Assembly (NCBI GenBank): GCA_965247355.1
Contig: OZ252011.1
Span: forward strand, 1,612,001 to 1,676,000
Origin: RHLJ01 sp965247355
GTDB lineage: Bacteria > Bacteroidota > Rhodothermia > Balneolales > Balneolaceae
Length of the DNA stretch: 64,000 nt
Reading direction: 5' to 3'
Made by a program: the position numbers and the translations under genes. Positions 27,308 through 37,531 of this stretch are shown here, in pieces. The notes beneath the pieces are model-generated. The model did not search any database. It had not been told where the DNA came from and saw nothing but the letters and a program-made list of their open reading frames with translations. The first letter of the stretch is position 1, and every line of letters begins with the position of its first letter.

Positions 27308-30300
27308 TTAGCTACAACCTGAGGTAGAACCGCAGGTGATACATTTCATACACGTTCCGTTGCGAACCATGGTCATACTACCGCATTCAGGGCATGCATC
27401 TCCTGTGTACCCAAGTTGTTTAGCTTTTTCATAATCACTTTCGTAGCTGGCTTTTTCAGCTTTTACTATCTGAGCTGCAGCTGTGGTTTCAGCAATTACC
27501 TTTTCCACTACTTCCGGTGCTTTTGCTATCACTGGTGCCGGTGCCGGGCTTGGAGCCGGAACCACTGCCTCGTCTTCTTCCAACGGACGAAGATCCCGGG
27601 TGTTAATCTGATCAGCCGGTACGTGAGCAAGGTCTTCTCTTCCGAGATAGGTAACCGCCAGTTCACGGAAAATGTAATCGATAACCGATGTGCTCATTTT
27701 CACATGTGGGTTTCCGTTTACCATACCACTTGGCTCGAACTTGGTGAATACAAAAGCATCCACAAATTCTTCGAGTGGTACACCATGCTGCAGACCCAAC
27801 GAAATTGAAATTGCAAAACAGTTTAGTAAGCTTCGGAAAGCCGCTCCTTCGCGGTGCATATCAATAAAGATTTCACCCAATTGACCGTTTTCGTACTCAC
27901 CGGTTCTAAGGTAAACACTCTGTCCACCGATTTTCACTTTCTGAGTATATCCTTCACGACGGAATGGAAGTCTTTGACGACGAGCTAGATATTTATGAAT
28001 GATTTTTTCAGCTACTTCAACCACTTTGTCCTGTGCAACGGCTGTAGCCTGATCAACCACTTCTTCGTCTTCTTCCAGCTCTTCAAATACGTCGGCCATG
28101 CTGTTCAGAGGCTGACTTAATTTAGAACCATCACGATAAAGCGCATTCGCTTTCAACATCATTTCCCATGAAAGCATGTACGCATCTTTCATATCCTCAA
28201 CCGTTGCTTCATTCGGCAGGTTGATAGTTTTTGAAATAGCGCCGGAAAGGAAAGGCTGAGCTGCAGCCATCATTCGGATATGACCTCTTGCAGAAATATA
28301 TCGTGTTCCGATTCGGCCACATTTGTTGGCACAATCGAATACAGCCAGATGCTCATCTTTAAGGTGAGGAGCTCCTTCTACCGTCATTGTTCCACATACA
28401 TAATCGTTGGCTTCCTGAATTTGCTCTTTGCTGAATCCAAGGTGGCGAAGCATATCGAAAGTGAAATCTGAAAGTTGCTCCTCAGTTATACCGAGTACTT
28501 CCTTGCAGAAATCTTCACCTAAAGTAAATTGGTTAAACGCGAACTTGATATCGAAACTGCCTGGGAGAGCAGCGTCAATTGCTTGAAGTTTTTCATCTGT
28601 AAAGCCTTTCTCTTTAAGCGACTCAGGGTTAATATGCGGGCAACCTTCAAGCGTAGCATATCCTTTCGCGTAATTGATAATCTCTTCAGATTCCTTCACA
28701 CTATAACCTAAGGTCTTGAGTGCTTTTGGTACGCTCTGGTTGATAATTTTGAAGTAACCACCACCGGCAAGCTTCTTAAATTTCACAAGTGCGAAATCAG
28801 GCTCAACACCTGTGGTATCGCAATCCATTACCAAGCCAATTGTTCCTGTTGGTGCTAGTACAGTCACCTGAGCATTTCTGTATCCATGCTTTTCTCCTAA
28901 TGATACCGCGGCATCAGATGTTTCCTGAGCTGCTTTCAGTAGATAGTCAGGACAAATAGAAGCATCAATACCAAGTGGTTTTACCGTGAGACCTTCATAT
29001 TCTTCCGGATCAACATTGTAAGCTGCCCGCTTGTGATTACGAAGTACCCGAAGCATATGCTCCTTATTTTTCTCGTATCCTTTAAATGGTCCGAGTTCTC
29101 CGGCAAGCTCTGCGCTGGTTTCGTAAGCTTTCATATGCATCAGAGCAGTCAAAGCACCTGCTGTTGCAACACCTTCATCACTATCATAAGGAATTCCCTG
29201 AACCATTAAAGCTGCGCCGATGTTAGCGTAACCAAGTCCAAGTGTTCTGAATACATAAGAAAGCTCTGCAATTTCTTTGGATGGGAATTGAGCCATCAGT
29301 ACAGAAATTTCAAGTACTGTTGTCCAGATTCTTGAAGCGAATCGTAAAGAATCGACATCAAACGTAGTGCAGGCTTCGTCTTTGAAATACTTCATCAGGT
29401 TTAATGAAGCAAGGTTACATGCCGTATTATCGAGGAACATATACTCTGAGCAAGGGTTACTTGCACGGATTTCGCCATCTTCTGGACAGGTATGCCATTC
29501 ATTAATGGTGTCATGATACTGTGTTCCTGGATCGGCAGAAGCCCAGGCTGCGTATGCGATCTGATCCCACATTTCCGAGGCTTGCATCGTTTTGCAAGGC
29601 TTTGGCTCGCGACCTTCTTCTTCAGCCTTTTCTTTTTCAACTCTCCAGTAGAGATTCCATTCAGAATCATCTTTAACCGCTTTCATAAATGCGTTAGGAA
29701 CACGAACAGAATTATTTGAATTTTGTCCGGCTACTGTTGCATAAGCTTCTGAGTTCCAGTCGGTATCATATGTTTCAAACTCAAGATCTTTGTATCCCTG
29801 AGCAGCCAGTTGAATTACGCGCTCTATATAATTTAAAGGTACCTGATCACGTTTCGCCTGTCGAATCACTTTTCCAAGCTCTTTATTTTTAAGCGGATCA
29901 CGACTCATTGCACCGTTAAAAGTTCTACCTTCAATCTCTACCGGTGTGTGGCAAAGTTTGATAATATCTTTAAGATGCTTTTGAGTAATTTTTGAACCAG
30001 AAACCAGAGCTGCTACTTTCTGCTCTTCTTTAACTTTCCAATTGATGTACTCCTCGATATCCGGGTGATCTAAATCAAGTGTTACCATTTTTGCAGCACG
30101 GCGGGTAGTTCCACCAGACTTGATTGCTCCTGCAGCGCGGTCACCAATTTTCAGGAAGCTCATCAAACCTGAGGACTTTCCTCCACCACTCAATGGTTCA
30201 TTTGCTCCACGAATAGATGAAAAATTACTTCCTGTTCCAGAACCATATTTGAATAATCGCGCTTCACGAACCCAAAGGTCCATGATTCCGCCTTCATTCA

Positions 30301-30928
30301 CCAAATCATCATCCACACTTTGGATAAAGCATGCATGTGGCTGTGGATGGGTGTACGAATCTTTAGAACGAGTAAGCTTTCCGGTTTTAGCATCTACATA
30401 ATGATGGCCTTGTGCTGGGCCGTTAATTCCGTACGCCCAGTGTAGTCCTGTGTTAAACCATTGCGGACTATTAGGTGCCGCCATCTGGTTCGCTAACATG
30501 TAGCAAAGTTCATCATAAAATACCTTTGCATCTTCTTCAGTATCAAAGTAGTCGTGCTTCCAACCCCAGTAAGTCCAGCAGCCCGCCAATCGGCTGAATA
30601 CCTGTCGACTATCAATTTCATGGGAAAAACGCTTTTCTTCGGGAAGCTTTTTTAATTCCTTTTCATCTGCGGCAGAACGCTGAAGCCAGACAGGAACTCC
30701 TTTCTCTGATATTTTTTTAAGTGCAACAGGAACTCCTGCTTTTCTAAAATATTTTTGAGCGATTACATCTGTAGCAACCTGTGACCATGACTCAGGTACA
30801 GCAACATTTTCCATATGGAAAACCTGAGAGCCATCCGGGTTCTTAATTTCTGATGTTCTCTCAACAAAGTTGATAGCGTCATATGGTGATGACCATTCTG
30901 GCTTAGTATAAAAGCGTGTAAATTTCAT
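27308..30928 (-). CDS. nrdJ: Adenosylcobalamin-dependent (class II) ribonucleoside-diphosphate reductase
   Basis: A 1206-residue enzyme that makes deoxyribonucleotides using a B12-derived radical. The reductase barrel carries the NxCxE-type motif in ASNPCSEYMFLDNTACNLASLN and the finger-loop region LAPTGTIGLVMDCDTTGVEPD. The N-terminal domain contains GSGTGSNFSSIRG and GGTTRRAAKMVTLD. The C-terminus has an Ala/Pro/Val-rich linker (about 1120-1165) and a Cys-rich tail (CPECGS, CMKCITCGSTSGCS), expected to bind zinc and to re-reduce the active site. No small subunit gene is adjacent, as expected for class II. The upstream 684-bp region has DnaA boxes (see 31070-31350). No cobalamin riboswitch was recognised there. 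Confidence 0.96.
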   Translation of the reverse strand: MKFTRFYTKPEWSSPYDAINFVERTSEIKNPDGSQVFHMENVAVPESWSQVATDVIAQKYFRKAGVPVALKKISEKGVPVWLQRSAADEKELKKLPEEKRFSHEIDSRQVFSRLAGCWTYWGWKHDYFDTEEDAKVFYDELCYMLANQMAAPNSPQWFNTGLHWAYGINGPAQGHHYVDAKTGKLTRSKDSYTHPQPHACFIQSVDDDLVNEGGIMDLWVREARLFKYGSGTGSNFSSIRGANEPLSGGGKSSGLMSFLKIGDRAAGAIKSGGTTRRAAKMVTLDLDHPDIEEYINWKVKEEQKVAALVSGSKITQKHLKDIIKLCHTPVEIEGRTFNGAMSRDPLKNKELGKVIRQAKRDQVPLNYIERVIQLAAQGYKDLEFETYDTDWNSEAYATVAGQNSNNSVRVPNAFMKAVKDDSEWNLYWRVEKEKAEEEGREPKPCKTMQASEMWDQIAYAAWASADPGTQYHDTINEWHTCPEDGEIRASNPCSEYMFLDNTACNLASLNLMKYFKDEACTTFDVDSLRFASRIWTTVLEISVLMAQFPSKEIAELSYVFRTLGLGYANIGAALMVQGIPYDSDEGVATAGALTALMHMKAYETSAELAGELGPFKGYEKNKEHMLRVLRNHKRAAYNVDPEEYEGLTVKPLGIDASICPDYLLKAAQETSDAAVSLGEKHGYRNAQVTVLAPTGTIGLVMDCDTTGVEPDFALVKFKKLAGGGYFKIINQSVPKALKTLGYSVKESEEIINYAKGYATLEGCPHINPESLKEKGFTDEKLQAIDAALPGSFDIKFAFNQFTLGEDFCKEVLGITEEQLSDFTFDMLRHLGFSKEQIQEANDYVCGTMTVEGAPHLKDEHLAVFDCANKCGRIGTRYISARGHIRMMAAAQPFLSGAISKTINLPNEATVEDMKDAYMLSWEMMLKANALYRDGSKLSQPLNSMADVFEELEEDEEVVDQATAVAQDKVVEVAEKIIHKYLARRQRLPFRREGYTQKVKIGGQSVYLRTGEYENGQLGEIFIDMHREGAAFRSLLNCFAISISLGLQHGVPLEEFVDAFVFTKFEPSGMVNGNPHVKMSTSVIDYIFRELAVTYLGREDLAHVPADQINTRDLRPLEEDEAVVPAPSPAPAPVIAKAPEVVEKVIAETTAAAQIVKAEKASYESDYEKAKQLGYTGDACPECGSMTMVRNGTCMKCITCGSTSGCS

Positions 30929-31069
30929 TGGCGTACTTCTAAAAAATTCGTGTTAGTCTTCGTAGATGAGATACCGTTTTACCCTTCGTAAATCGGAGCC
31001 GTTTCTCCTAAAGAAGTGCTAACAAATATATACGCACTGAGTTATGCTAACAAATTAAATCTTGATTTC

Positions 31070-31350
31070 TTTTCCACAATATTCCACACTTATCCACATT
31101 AAGGGAAAATTAAATTCGTTAAAGATCAGTTAACAAAAAATTAATTATATATATTTTCAATATTTTTGAATATACCAATCATTATTTTTTAAAACACTTC
31201 TAGAAAAATCGTTTTAAATAGACTTAAAACTGCATTAATAACCCCAATAAACAACCGAAGTTTCGGAGAAAGTTATCCACAGAGTGATTTTTTATTTTTT
31301 TATATATAATATTTTAAATCGATTTTTATATTAATATTTATAATTATTAT
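31070..31350. other. Candidate replication origin / DnaA-box regulatory region
   Basis: Within the 684-bp gap between divergent genes lie TTTTCCACA (31070-31078), TATTCCACA (31080-31088, one mismatch) and TTATCCACA (31090-31098), starting exactly 10 bp apart in the same orientation. A second perfect TTATCCACA sits at 31273-31281. It is followed by 31287-31350, where only two of 64 bases are G or C, a plausible DNA unwinding element. DnaA-box clusters next to such AT tracts define bacterial oriC; in Bacteroidota-like genomes oriC need not be beside dnaA. Alternatively, DnaA could control nrdJ, as it does nrdAB in E. coli. No dnaA or dnaN gene is in the window. Confidence 0.55.
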
Positions 31351-31612
31351 TGACTAATATAAGGTTGTAATTATAGTATTTAAAATATCGGTTTTTGAAC
31401 TATATGATTGCCATTTTATTCCACTGATTATTCATCGTTCAAACTTTATATCACTACCGTAAATAATTGACTGACAACCTTTTTTACCAACTCAAAAACG
31501 AACTGAATTTCTCACAAGAAACAGACCACTATAATCTCATTCGTACAAATTCTAATTGTCTTTCGATCTGGGTTTAGATATATAGTATATAGTTTCTAAT
31601 AACCCGGATGTT

Positions 31613-32254
31613 ATGAGAACTTTATGCATACTAACTCTCTCTTACGTGATACTATGCAGCTGCGCAACACAAAAAGATTTCGCACGCAAAAGTGTCTACA
31701 GCTTTTCAATTGGTGAACGGGTATTTCAAATCACAAGCTTTAATACCAACAGCGGTGAAGGAACTAATTTTCTTTCCCAAACCAACGAAACTGGATCTGC
31801 AATCTTGAAAGCAAGAGATTTAGATCAGGATGGAACTATTGATATTATTTTGAAAGGTTCATGGAGTTTATCTGAAGCAAACTCGATTTATAGTGAAGGG
31901 ATTACTTCTGCTAAGTCAGATGGGAGTTTTACTGAACGAACATCACTACGCACCTTCGAGTTTGAAACCAACATGAATCTGTTTACAGTAAAAAGTTATT
32001 CTTCAGATCCCCAGAATGTGAGCAACTTATTTATCATACTTGATAAAACTACAAACGAAGAGTCCATTTTCCTGGATTCAAATGCAGATGGAAACCTTGA
32101 ATCAGTTGAAAAAGGAAACTTTAACTTCGATGAAGCAGATGAATTATATAGCGAAGTTTTGAATGAAGGAATCAGTAGAAAACAGATTGTATTAGTTGAT
32201 GATAAATACATAGTTAAAAAGGCAAGCGATCTACTTTCTTATACTATGAATTGA
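31613..32254 (+). CDS. Uncharacterised lipoprotein with Asp-rich calcium-loop-like motifs
   Basis: A 213-residue protein with a lipoprotein signal (SYVILCSCATQ, lipidated Cys about 17). The rest is probably beta-rich and contains two similar units, each with an Asp-rich loop: DLDQDGTIDIIL...EANSIYSEGI and DSNADGNLESVE...EADELYSEVL. These loops resemble calcium-binding EF-hand-like repeats. I do not recognise a named family. It lies 58 bp before the DUF3047 gene on the same strand and is the first gene right of the candidate origin. Confidence 0.78.
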   Translation: MRTLCILTLSYVILCSCATQKDFARKSVYSFSIGERVFQITSFNTNSGEGTNFLSQTNETGSAILKARDLDQDGTIDIILKGSWSLSEANSIYSEGITSAKSDGSFTERTSLRTFEFETNMNLFTVKSYSSDPQNVSNLFIILDKTTNEESIFLDSNADGNLESVEKGNFNFDEADELYSEVLNEGISRKQIVLVDDKYIVKKASDLLSYTMN

Positions 32255-32312
32255 AATCTGACTTACAGAAACTATCGTACTTATTGTTTAGTTGATTTCA
32301 AAAACATAAAGT

Positions 32313-33065
32313 ATGACATCTCTAAAACTAGCTTCACTTACAATCCTGCTTTTCTCATTACTAAATTCATCATTTGTAAAAGCTCAGAATTCGATAAAGG
32401 TTCCTGTATCAGACTTTAACCCTGAAAGTTTAACTGATGAAGAAGTTGAAAACCCAAGATGGAGCGTTTTAAAACTTCCCAATCGAAACCCAACCAAATA
32501 CACTTTAGTAGAATCCGAAGACCGTATCGCCATTAAAGCGGAAAGTATGAACAGCGCTTCCGGATTGATTTATAAAGTAGACATTGATCCGGAAGAATTT
32601 CCCATTATTGAATGGAGCTGGAAAGTTAATAAAGTTCTTGCAAACGGAGACTATGCAACAAAAAAGGGAGACGATTATCCCGCCCGTATTTATATCACCT
32701 TTAACTATGATAAGAGCAAACTTAATCTTAAAGATCGAATTAAATATTCCTTCATTAAAACATTTACCAGATATCCTATTCCTTTAAGAGCCATAAATTA
32801 TATATGGGCTAATAAAGCTGAAAAAGAAACGATCGCACCTAATGCCTACACAGACTGGGTATATATGGTTGCTGTAAGATCCGGTAACAATGAATCAGGA
32901 AGTTGGATAACGGAGGTTCGAAATATTTACGAAGATTATATAAAAGCTTTCGGTGAGGCCCCTCCAAGAATCAGTGGGGTCGCCATTATGACTGATTCAG
33001 ATAATACGAAAGGAGCTTCAGAAGCTTATTATGGAGATATCGAATTTAGAAAAAGTACTAAATAA
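32313..33065 (+). CDS. DUF3047 domain-containing exported protein
   Basis: A 250-residue protein with a signal peptide (residues 1-24, ending KAQN). The body matches DUF3047: RWSVLKLPNRNPTKYTLV, SASGLIYKVDIDPEEFPIIEWSWKV, DDYPARIYITFNYD and ISGVAIMTDSDNTKGASEAYYGDI. The fold is probably a carbohydrate-binding-like beta sandwich and no enzymatic role is known. It precedes the RND efflux operon by 93 bp, with an inverted repeat between that may start a new transcript. Confidence 0.85.
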   Translation: MTSLKLASLTILLFSLLNSSFVKAQNSIKVPVSDFNPESLTDEEVENPRWSVLKLPNRNPTKYTLVESEDRIAIKAESMNSASGLIYKVDIDPEEFPIIEWSWKVNKVLANGDYATKKGDDYPARIYITFNYDKSKLNLKDRIKYSFIKTFTRYPIPLRAINYIWANKAEKETIAPNAYTDWVYMVAVRSGNNESGSWITEVRNIYEDYIKAFGEAPPRISGVAIMTDSDNTKGASEAYYGDIEFRKSTK

Positions 33066-33106
33066 GTATTCGGGTAAAACTAATCTGACTTTCCGAAACA
33101 TTGTTA

Positions 33107-33135
33107 ATTACAGGTCGTAACAGCCCTCCTGTAAT
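33107..33135. promoter_or_regulatory. Inverted repeat upstream of the RND efflux operon
   Basis: ATTACAGG (33107-33114) and CCTGTAAT (33128-33135) are exact complements separated by 13 bp, 23 bp upstream of the adaptor start. The arrangement could be an operator for an efflux regulator or a 5'-UTR hairpin. No regulator gene lies next to it. Confidence 0.38.
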
Positions 33136-33158
33136 AATCAACCAATTAAAATTTCGGA

Positions 33159-34217
33159 ATGAATACCAAACGATTCGGATACTTTATACTTGCCTCCGCG
33201 CTTTCAATCTTTACACTTCAGGCCTGTGGTAATGGAGATACTCAAGATAATAACAATAACGACAACGACTCTACACTGGTAATTCCGGTTGAGGTTAATG
33301 ATGTAAGTCGTGGCGATATTTCAGCCTATTATTCGAACACTGCAACTCTTGAAGCAGTACAAGAAGCCACCATTGTCTCTAAAGTTCGTGGAATTGTTGA
33401 GGAGCTTATGGTTGAAGAAGGAGACGACGTAAGGGCAGGTCAAATACTTGCCAGAATTGAAGGCGACCAGTACCGAATCGAAAGTGAGCGCGCTAAAGCA
33501 ACGATGGACCGTCTTTATAACGAATATCAACGAAATAAAGAGCTTTTCGAGAAAAACCTGATTTCAGCTGAGGTCTATGATAATTCCAGATTCGAATATG
33601 AATCACAAAAGTCAGCGTATGAACTTGCTCAGTTAAATTATGAGTATACCTCAATTAAAAGCCCAATCAGCGGAGTAATTTCAGAGCGCTTCATTAAAGT
33701 GGGTAATATGATCGGAACAGACGAACAAGTTTTTGAAGTGACTGACTTCGATCCAATACAGGCCAATCTTTTTATCCCTGAACACGAAAGAGCTAAAATT
33801 AAAGCTGGTCAGCGAGCTGAATTGATTGCCGATGCAATCCCTGGAAGAGTATTTACTGGGAAAGTAGAACGTATCAGCCCAACAATTGACCCACAAACAG
33901 GCACTTTTAAAGTGACCGTATATTTAGATGATAATCAGGATATGCTGCGTCCTGGCATGTTTGGCCGTGTTAAAATTGTGTACGATACCCGAATGAATAC
34001 CAAAATGATCCCAAAAGCAGCAGTGATTTCTGAAGATGAAACTCAATCTGTGTTTGTGATTAAAGACTCCCTCGCATTTAGAAAGATTATACGAACAGGA
34101 TATGTAAACGGAACAAAAATTGAAGTAATTGACGGCCTTGAAGATGGTGAAATCGTAGTAACCACCGGACAAGGAAGCTTAACGGATAGTACCCGCGTAA
34201 ATATCGTTCGACTTTAA
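33159..34217 (+). CDS. RND efflux periplasmic adaptor (membrane fusion protein)
   Basis: A 352-residue lipoprotein (IFTLQACGNGD, lipidated Cys at 23) of the HlyD/AcrA type. It links an inner-membrane RND pump to an outer-membrane channel. A biotinyl-lipoyl-like half (EATIVSKVRGIVEELMVEEGDDVRAGQILARI) is followed by a coiled-coil hairpin (about 105-150), the second lipoyl half (YTSIKSPISGVISERFIKVGNMI) and beta-barrel regions (AKIKAGQRAELIADAIPG). It begins a three-gene operon with two RND permeases; the gap to the first permease is 18 bp. Confidence 0.93.
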   Translation: MNTKRFGYFILASALSIFTLQACGNGDTQDNNNNDNDSTLVIPVEVNDVSRGDISAYYSNTATLEAVQEATIVSKVRGIVEELMVEEGDDVRAGQILARIEGDQYRIESERAKATMDRLYNEYQRNKELFEKNLISAEVYDNSRFEYESQKSAYELAQLNYEYTSIKSPISGVISERFIKVGNMIGTDEQVFEVTDFDPIQANLFIPEHERAKIKAGQRAELIADAIPGRVFTGKVERISPTIDPQTGTFKVTVYLDDNQDMLRPGMFGRVKIVYDTRMNTKMIPKAAVISEDETQSVFVIKDSLAFRKIIRTGYVNGTKIEVIDGLEDGEIVVTTGQGSLTDSTRVNIVRL

Positions 34218-34235
34218 TAATTAGGAGAAAACGCT

Positions 34236-37200
34236 ATGAAACTGATTGATTTCTCCATAAAAAGAAAAGTAACCATAAGCATGTTTACGGTTGCTATTCT
34301 ATTGTTCGGAATGGTATCTCTGGGAAGGTTAAATGTAAACCTGCTTCCCGATTTAAGCTATCCAACACTTACTATTCGCACAGAATTTGAAGGTGCAGCA
34401 CCTGTTGAAATTGAAAACCTCATAACCAAACCTATTGAAGAAGCCGTTGGAGTAGTGAAGGGCGTTAAAAAAGTACGTTCTATTTCACGAACCGGACAAT
34501 CTGATGTAGTTCTTGAGTTTGCATGGGGAACTGAGATGGATTTCGCCAACCTGGACGTAATCAGTAAACTGGACGCTATTCAGCTTCCTCTTCAGGCGAA
34601 AAAACCCGTTACCTTACGCTTTGATCCTACGCTTGATCCGGTAATGCGATACGCACTTTATTTTGACGATTCTGAATCTAATGATGAAAGTAATGATGTA
34701 GCAGTAGACTACGCCTCATTTGAAGAACAAGACATTAACGATGCCAACTCAATTGCCAGACTTAAGCAACTTCGGATAATTGGTGAAGAGATTCTGAAAA
34801 AGAATCTGGAATCCACTGTTGGTGTTGCTTCTGTAAAAATAAGCGGTGGACTTGAGGAAGAAATTCAGGTTAATATTGATCAACAGCGCCTGGCTTATTT
34901 AAATATTCCTATTGAAAGTGTTACTTCAATTTTAAGCGCAGAGAACATCAATCTCTCGGGTGGCAGACTGGAAGAAGGCACACAACAGTATTTGGTCCGG
35001 ACTTTAAACGAATTTCAAAATCTGGAGCAAATTCGAAATGTGATTGTCTCCACTGAAAATGATAATACTATTTATCTGAAAGATGTCGCTGATGTGGTTC
35101 AGGCGTACAAAGAACGTGAAGCTATTACACGCTTAAACGGTATGGAAGCTGTTGAAATTGCCGTTTATAAAGAAGGGGATGGAAACACTGTAGCTGTAGC
35201 TGAAGTTGTTGAAGATCGCCTAAACAGAATCACGGATATGCTACCTGATGGAATGAAACTAGAGAAGGTATACGATCAATCAGTGTTTATTTCTTCTGCC
35301 GTAAATGAAGTAAAAAATGCAGGAATTATCGGTGGTATTTTGGCAGTACTGGTTCTTTTCTTCTTTCTGAGGGATTTCTGGAGCACAGTGATTATCTCAG
35401 TATCTATTCCTGTTTCTATCATAGCTACTTTCAATTTGATGTACGGAAACAACATCACTTTGAATATTATGAGCCTTGGTGGAATTGCTCTTGGTATTGG
35501 TATGCTTGTTGATAACTCCATTGTGGTGCTGGAAAATATTGCCAGGCACCGCGGTATGGGTAAAAACGTATTACAAGCAGCTCAGGATGGAGCAGGTGAA
35601 GTTGGAACTGCGGTAATTGCTTCTACACTAACTACCGTTGCTGTGTTCTTCCCGCTTGTATTTGTAGATGGAATTGCCGGTCAGTTATTCCGTGACCAGG
35701 CACTTACGGTAACTTTCTCGTTATTGGCTTCTTTAGTTGTTGCTGTAACGCTCATCCCAATGATGTCTTCATTGAGTTCCAGAAAGAAAGAACAAGCTCC
35801 GTTGGAATTAAAAGAGCCTCGAACCGGATTTGGAAGAGTATTAAGAGCCATCAGACTTTTCTTATTCTATACCATTCCATCTGTGATAACAAAAGGTATT
35901 AGATATGTAATCGCGGGAATTGCGTGGGTATTCTCAAAACTATTTGCAATCCCTTTATATCTGTTTGATAAATTTTATTCAGGTGTTGAAAAGGTGTACA
36001 ACAGCTTACTGGTTACCTCGCTTAATAACCGCTTTATTGTAATTTTGATTGCACTTGGAGCTTTTGGTGGAACCATAGCTTTGATTCCAAAAATTGGAAT
36101 CGAGCTTATTCCACAACTATCACAAGGTGAGTTTGCTGTTGAATTCAAGCTCCCACCTGGAACTCCAATTGAAGAAACAGATGACGCTTTAAAATCCGTA
36201 CAGGATGCAACCAGATCACGCGAAGGTGTTCGTTCTACTTTTGCAGTAGCAGGTACCGGAAACCGAATTGACGCTAATCCAGATCAAGGTGGTGAAAATT
36301 GGGGCGAATTAAATGTTCTTCTGGCTTCAGGGGCAAGTTCAGCGGAAGAAGAACAAACGATGAGTTCAATGAGAAATTCATTATCTCAAATACCAGGACT
36401 TCAGTATAAATTTTCCCGTCCTTCTCTGTTCTCCTTCTCTACTCCGGTAGAAGTTGAGATTAGTGGTTTTGATTTGGATAAGCTGAAAGCAGTAAGTGAT
36501 GAAATCACTCATAAAATGGAGGCAAACGGACGTTTTGCCGATATAAAAAATTCAATGGAAATCGGAAGTCCAGAAATCCAGATTTTATTCGATCGCGATC
36601 GTGCAGCTGCTCTTGGACTTCAGGTTCATGAAGTAGCCGACCGGGTGGTTAGTAATGTTCGTGGCGATGTTGCCACTCGCTACTCCTGGAGAGATCGTAA
36701 AATTGATGTATTGGTACGTGCGCGCCAGCAGGATCGTTCTTCAGCAGAAGAAATCCAGCAGATTATTGTAAATCCTGGTAGTGAACGACCAATTCCACTT
36801 AGTGCAATCGCTTCGGTTAGAGTAGCAAACGGTCCTGGAGAAATCCGAAGAATTTCACAGCAGCGTGTTGGTATTATTTCTGCAAACCTAGCTTATGGAG
36901 ATTTAGGTGAAGCCGCTGCTGAAGTACAACAAATCATCAATGATACAGCAAAACCAACAGGGATTTATGCACGTGTTGCTGGTCAGAATGAGGAAATGTC
37001 GGATTCTTTCCAATCCCTACTCTTCGCACTTTCTTTAGCCGTCTTTTTGGTGTATTTGGTTATGGCCTCACAGTTTGAGTCGTTGCTTCACCCTTTCATC
37101 ATCCTGTTCACTATTCCTTTAGCATTGATAGGAGCGGTACTTGCATTATTTATCACAGGTACAACTATCAGTGTGGTCGTATTTATAGGATTGATATTGT

Positions 37201-37529
37201 TGGCAGGAATTGTAGTAAATAACGCCATAGTACTTATCGATTTAATTAATCAGATGCGTGAGCGAGGTATGGAGAAATACGAAGCCATCATGGAAGGCGC
37301 TAAATCCAGACTTCGCCCTATTTTAATGACCACCTTAACCACTACTCTTGGTTTACTTCCTCTGGCTATTGGTTTTGGTGATGGTGCAGAACTTCGAGCT
37401 CCAATGGGAATCACTGTTATCGGAGGATTATTGGTCTCAACCCTGTTAACATTGATTGTGATTCCAGTGATGTATTCCGTAATGGATCATAAAACATACA
37501 GTGTAGAAACAGAAACTATTGAGGCCTGA
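34236..37529 (+). CDS. RND efflux permease 1 (HAE1/AcrB superfamily)
   Basis: A 1097-residue inner-membrane pump with the RND plan: TM1 (VTISMFTVAILLFGMVSLG), a large periplasmic domain, TM2-6, a second TM7 and periplasmic domain, and TM8-12. TM4 has the ion-relay aspartate in GIGMLVDNSIVVLEN, in a D-N rather than D-D context. It is longer than usual because of an extra stretch with hydrophobic and basic residues (about 525-580) between TM6 and TM7. It probably works with permease 2, which starts 2 bp after its stop. Confidence 0.93.
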   Translation: MKLIDFSIKRKVTISMFTVAILLFGMVSLGRLNVNLLPDLSYPTLTIRTEFEGAAPVEIENLITKPIEEAVGVVKGVKKVRSISRTGQSDVVLEFAWGTEMDFANLDVISKLDAIQLPLQAKKPVTLRFDPTLDPVMRYALYFDDSESNDESNDVAVDYASFEEQDINDANSIARLKQLRIIGEEILKKNLESTVGVASVKISGGLEEEIQVNIDQQRLAYLNIPIESVTSILSAENINLSGGRLEEGTQQYLVRTLNEFQNLEQIRNVIVSTENDNTIYLKDVADVVQAYKEREAITRLNGMEAVEIAVYKEGDGNTVAVAEVVEDRLNRITDMLPDGMKLEKVYDQSVFISSAVNEVKNAGIIGGILAVLVLFFFLRDFWSTVIISVSIPVSIIATFNLMYGNNITLNIMSLGGIALGIGMLVDNSIVVLENIARHRGMGKNVLQAAQDGAGEVGTAVIASTLTTVAVFFPLVFVDGIAGQLFRDQALTVTFSLLASLVVAVTLIPMMSSLSSRKKEQAPLELKEPRTGFGRVLRAIRLFLFYTIPSVITKGIRYVIAGIAWVFSKLFAIPLYLFDKFYSGVEKVYNSLLVTSLNNRFIVILIALGAFGGTIALIPKIGIELIPQLSQGEFAVEFKLPPGTPIEETDDALKSVQDATRSREGVRSTFAVAGTGNRIDANPDQGGENWGELNVLLASGASSAEEEQTMSSMRNSLSQIPGLQYKFSRPSLFSFSTPVEVEISGFDLDKLKAVSDEITHKMEANGRFADIKNSMEIGSPEIQILFDRDRAAALGLQVHEVADRVVSNVRGDVATRYSWRDRKIDVLVRARQQDRSSAEEIQQIIVNPGSERPIPLSAIASVRVANGPGEIRRISQQRVGIISANLAYGDLGEAAAEVQQIINDTAKPTGIYARVAGQNEEMSDSFQSLLFALSLAVFLVYLVMASQFESLLHPFIILFTIPLALIGAVLALFITGTTISVVVFIGLILLAGIVVNNAIVLIDLINQMRERGMEKYEAIMEGAKSRLRPILMTTLTTTLGLLPLAIGFGDGAELRAPMGITVIGGLLVSTLLTLIVIPVMYSVMDHKTYSVETETIEA

Positions 37530-37531
37530 TC

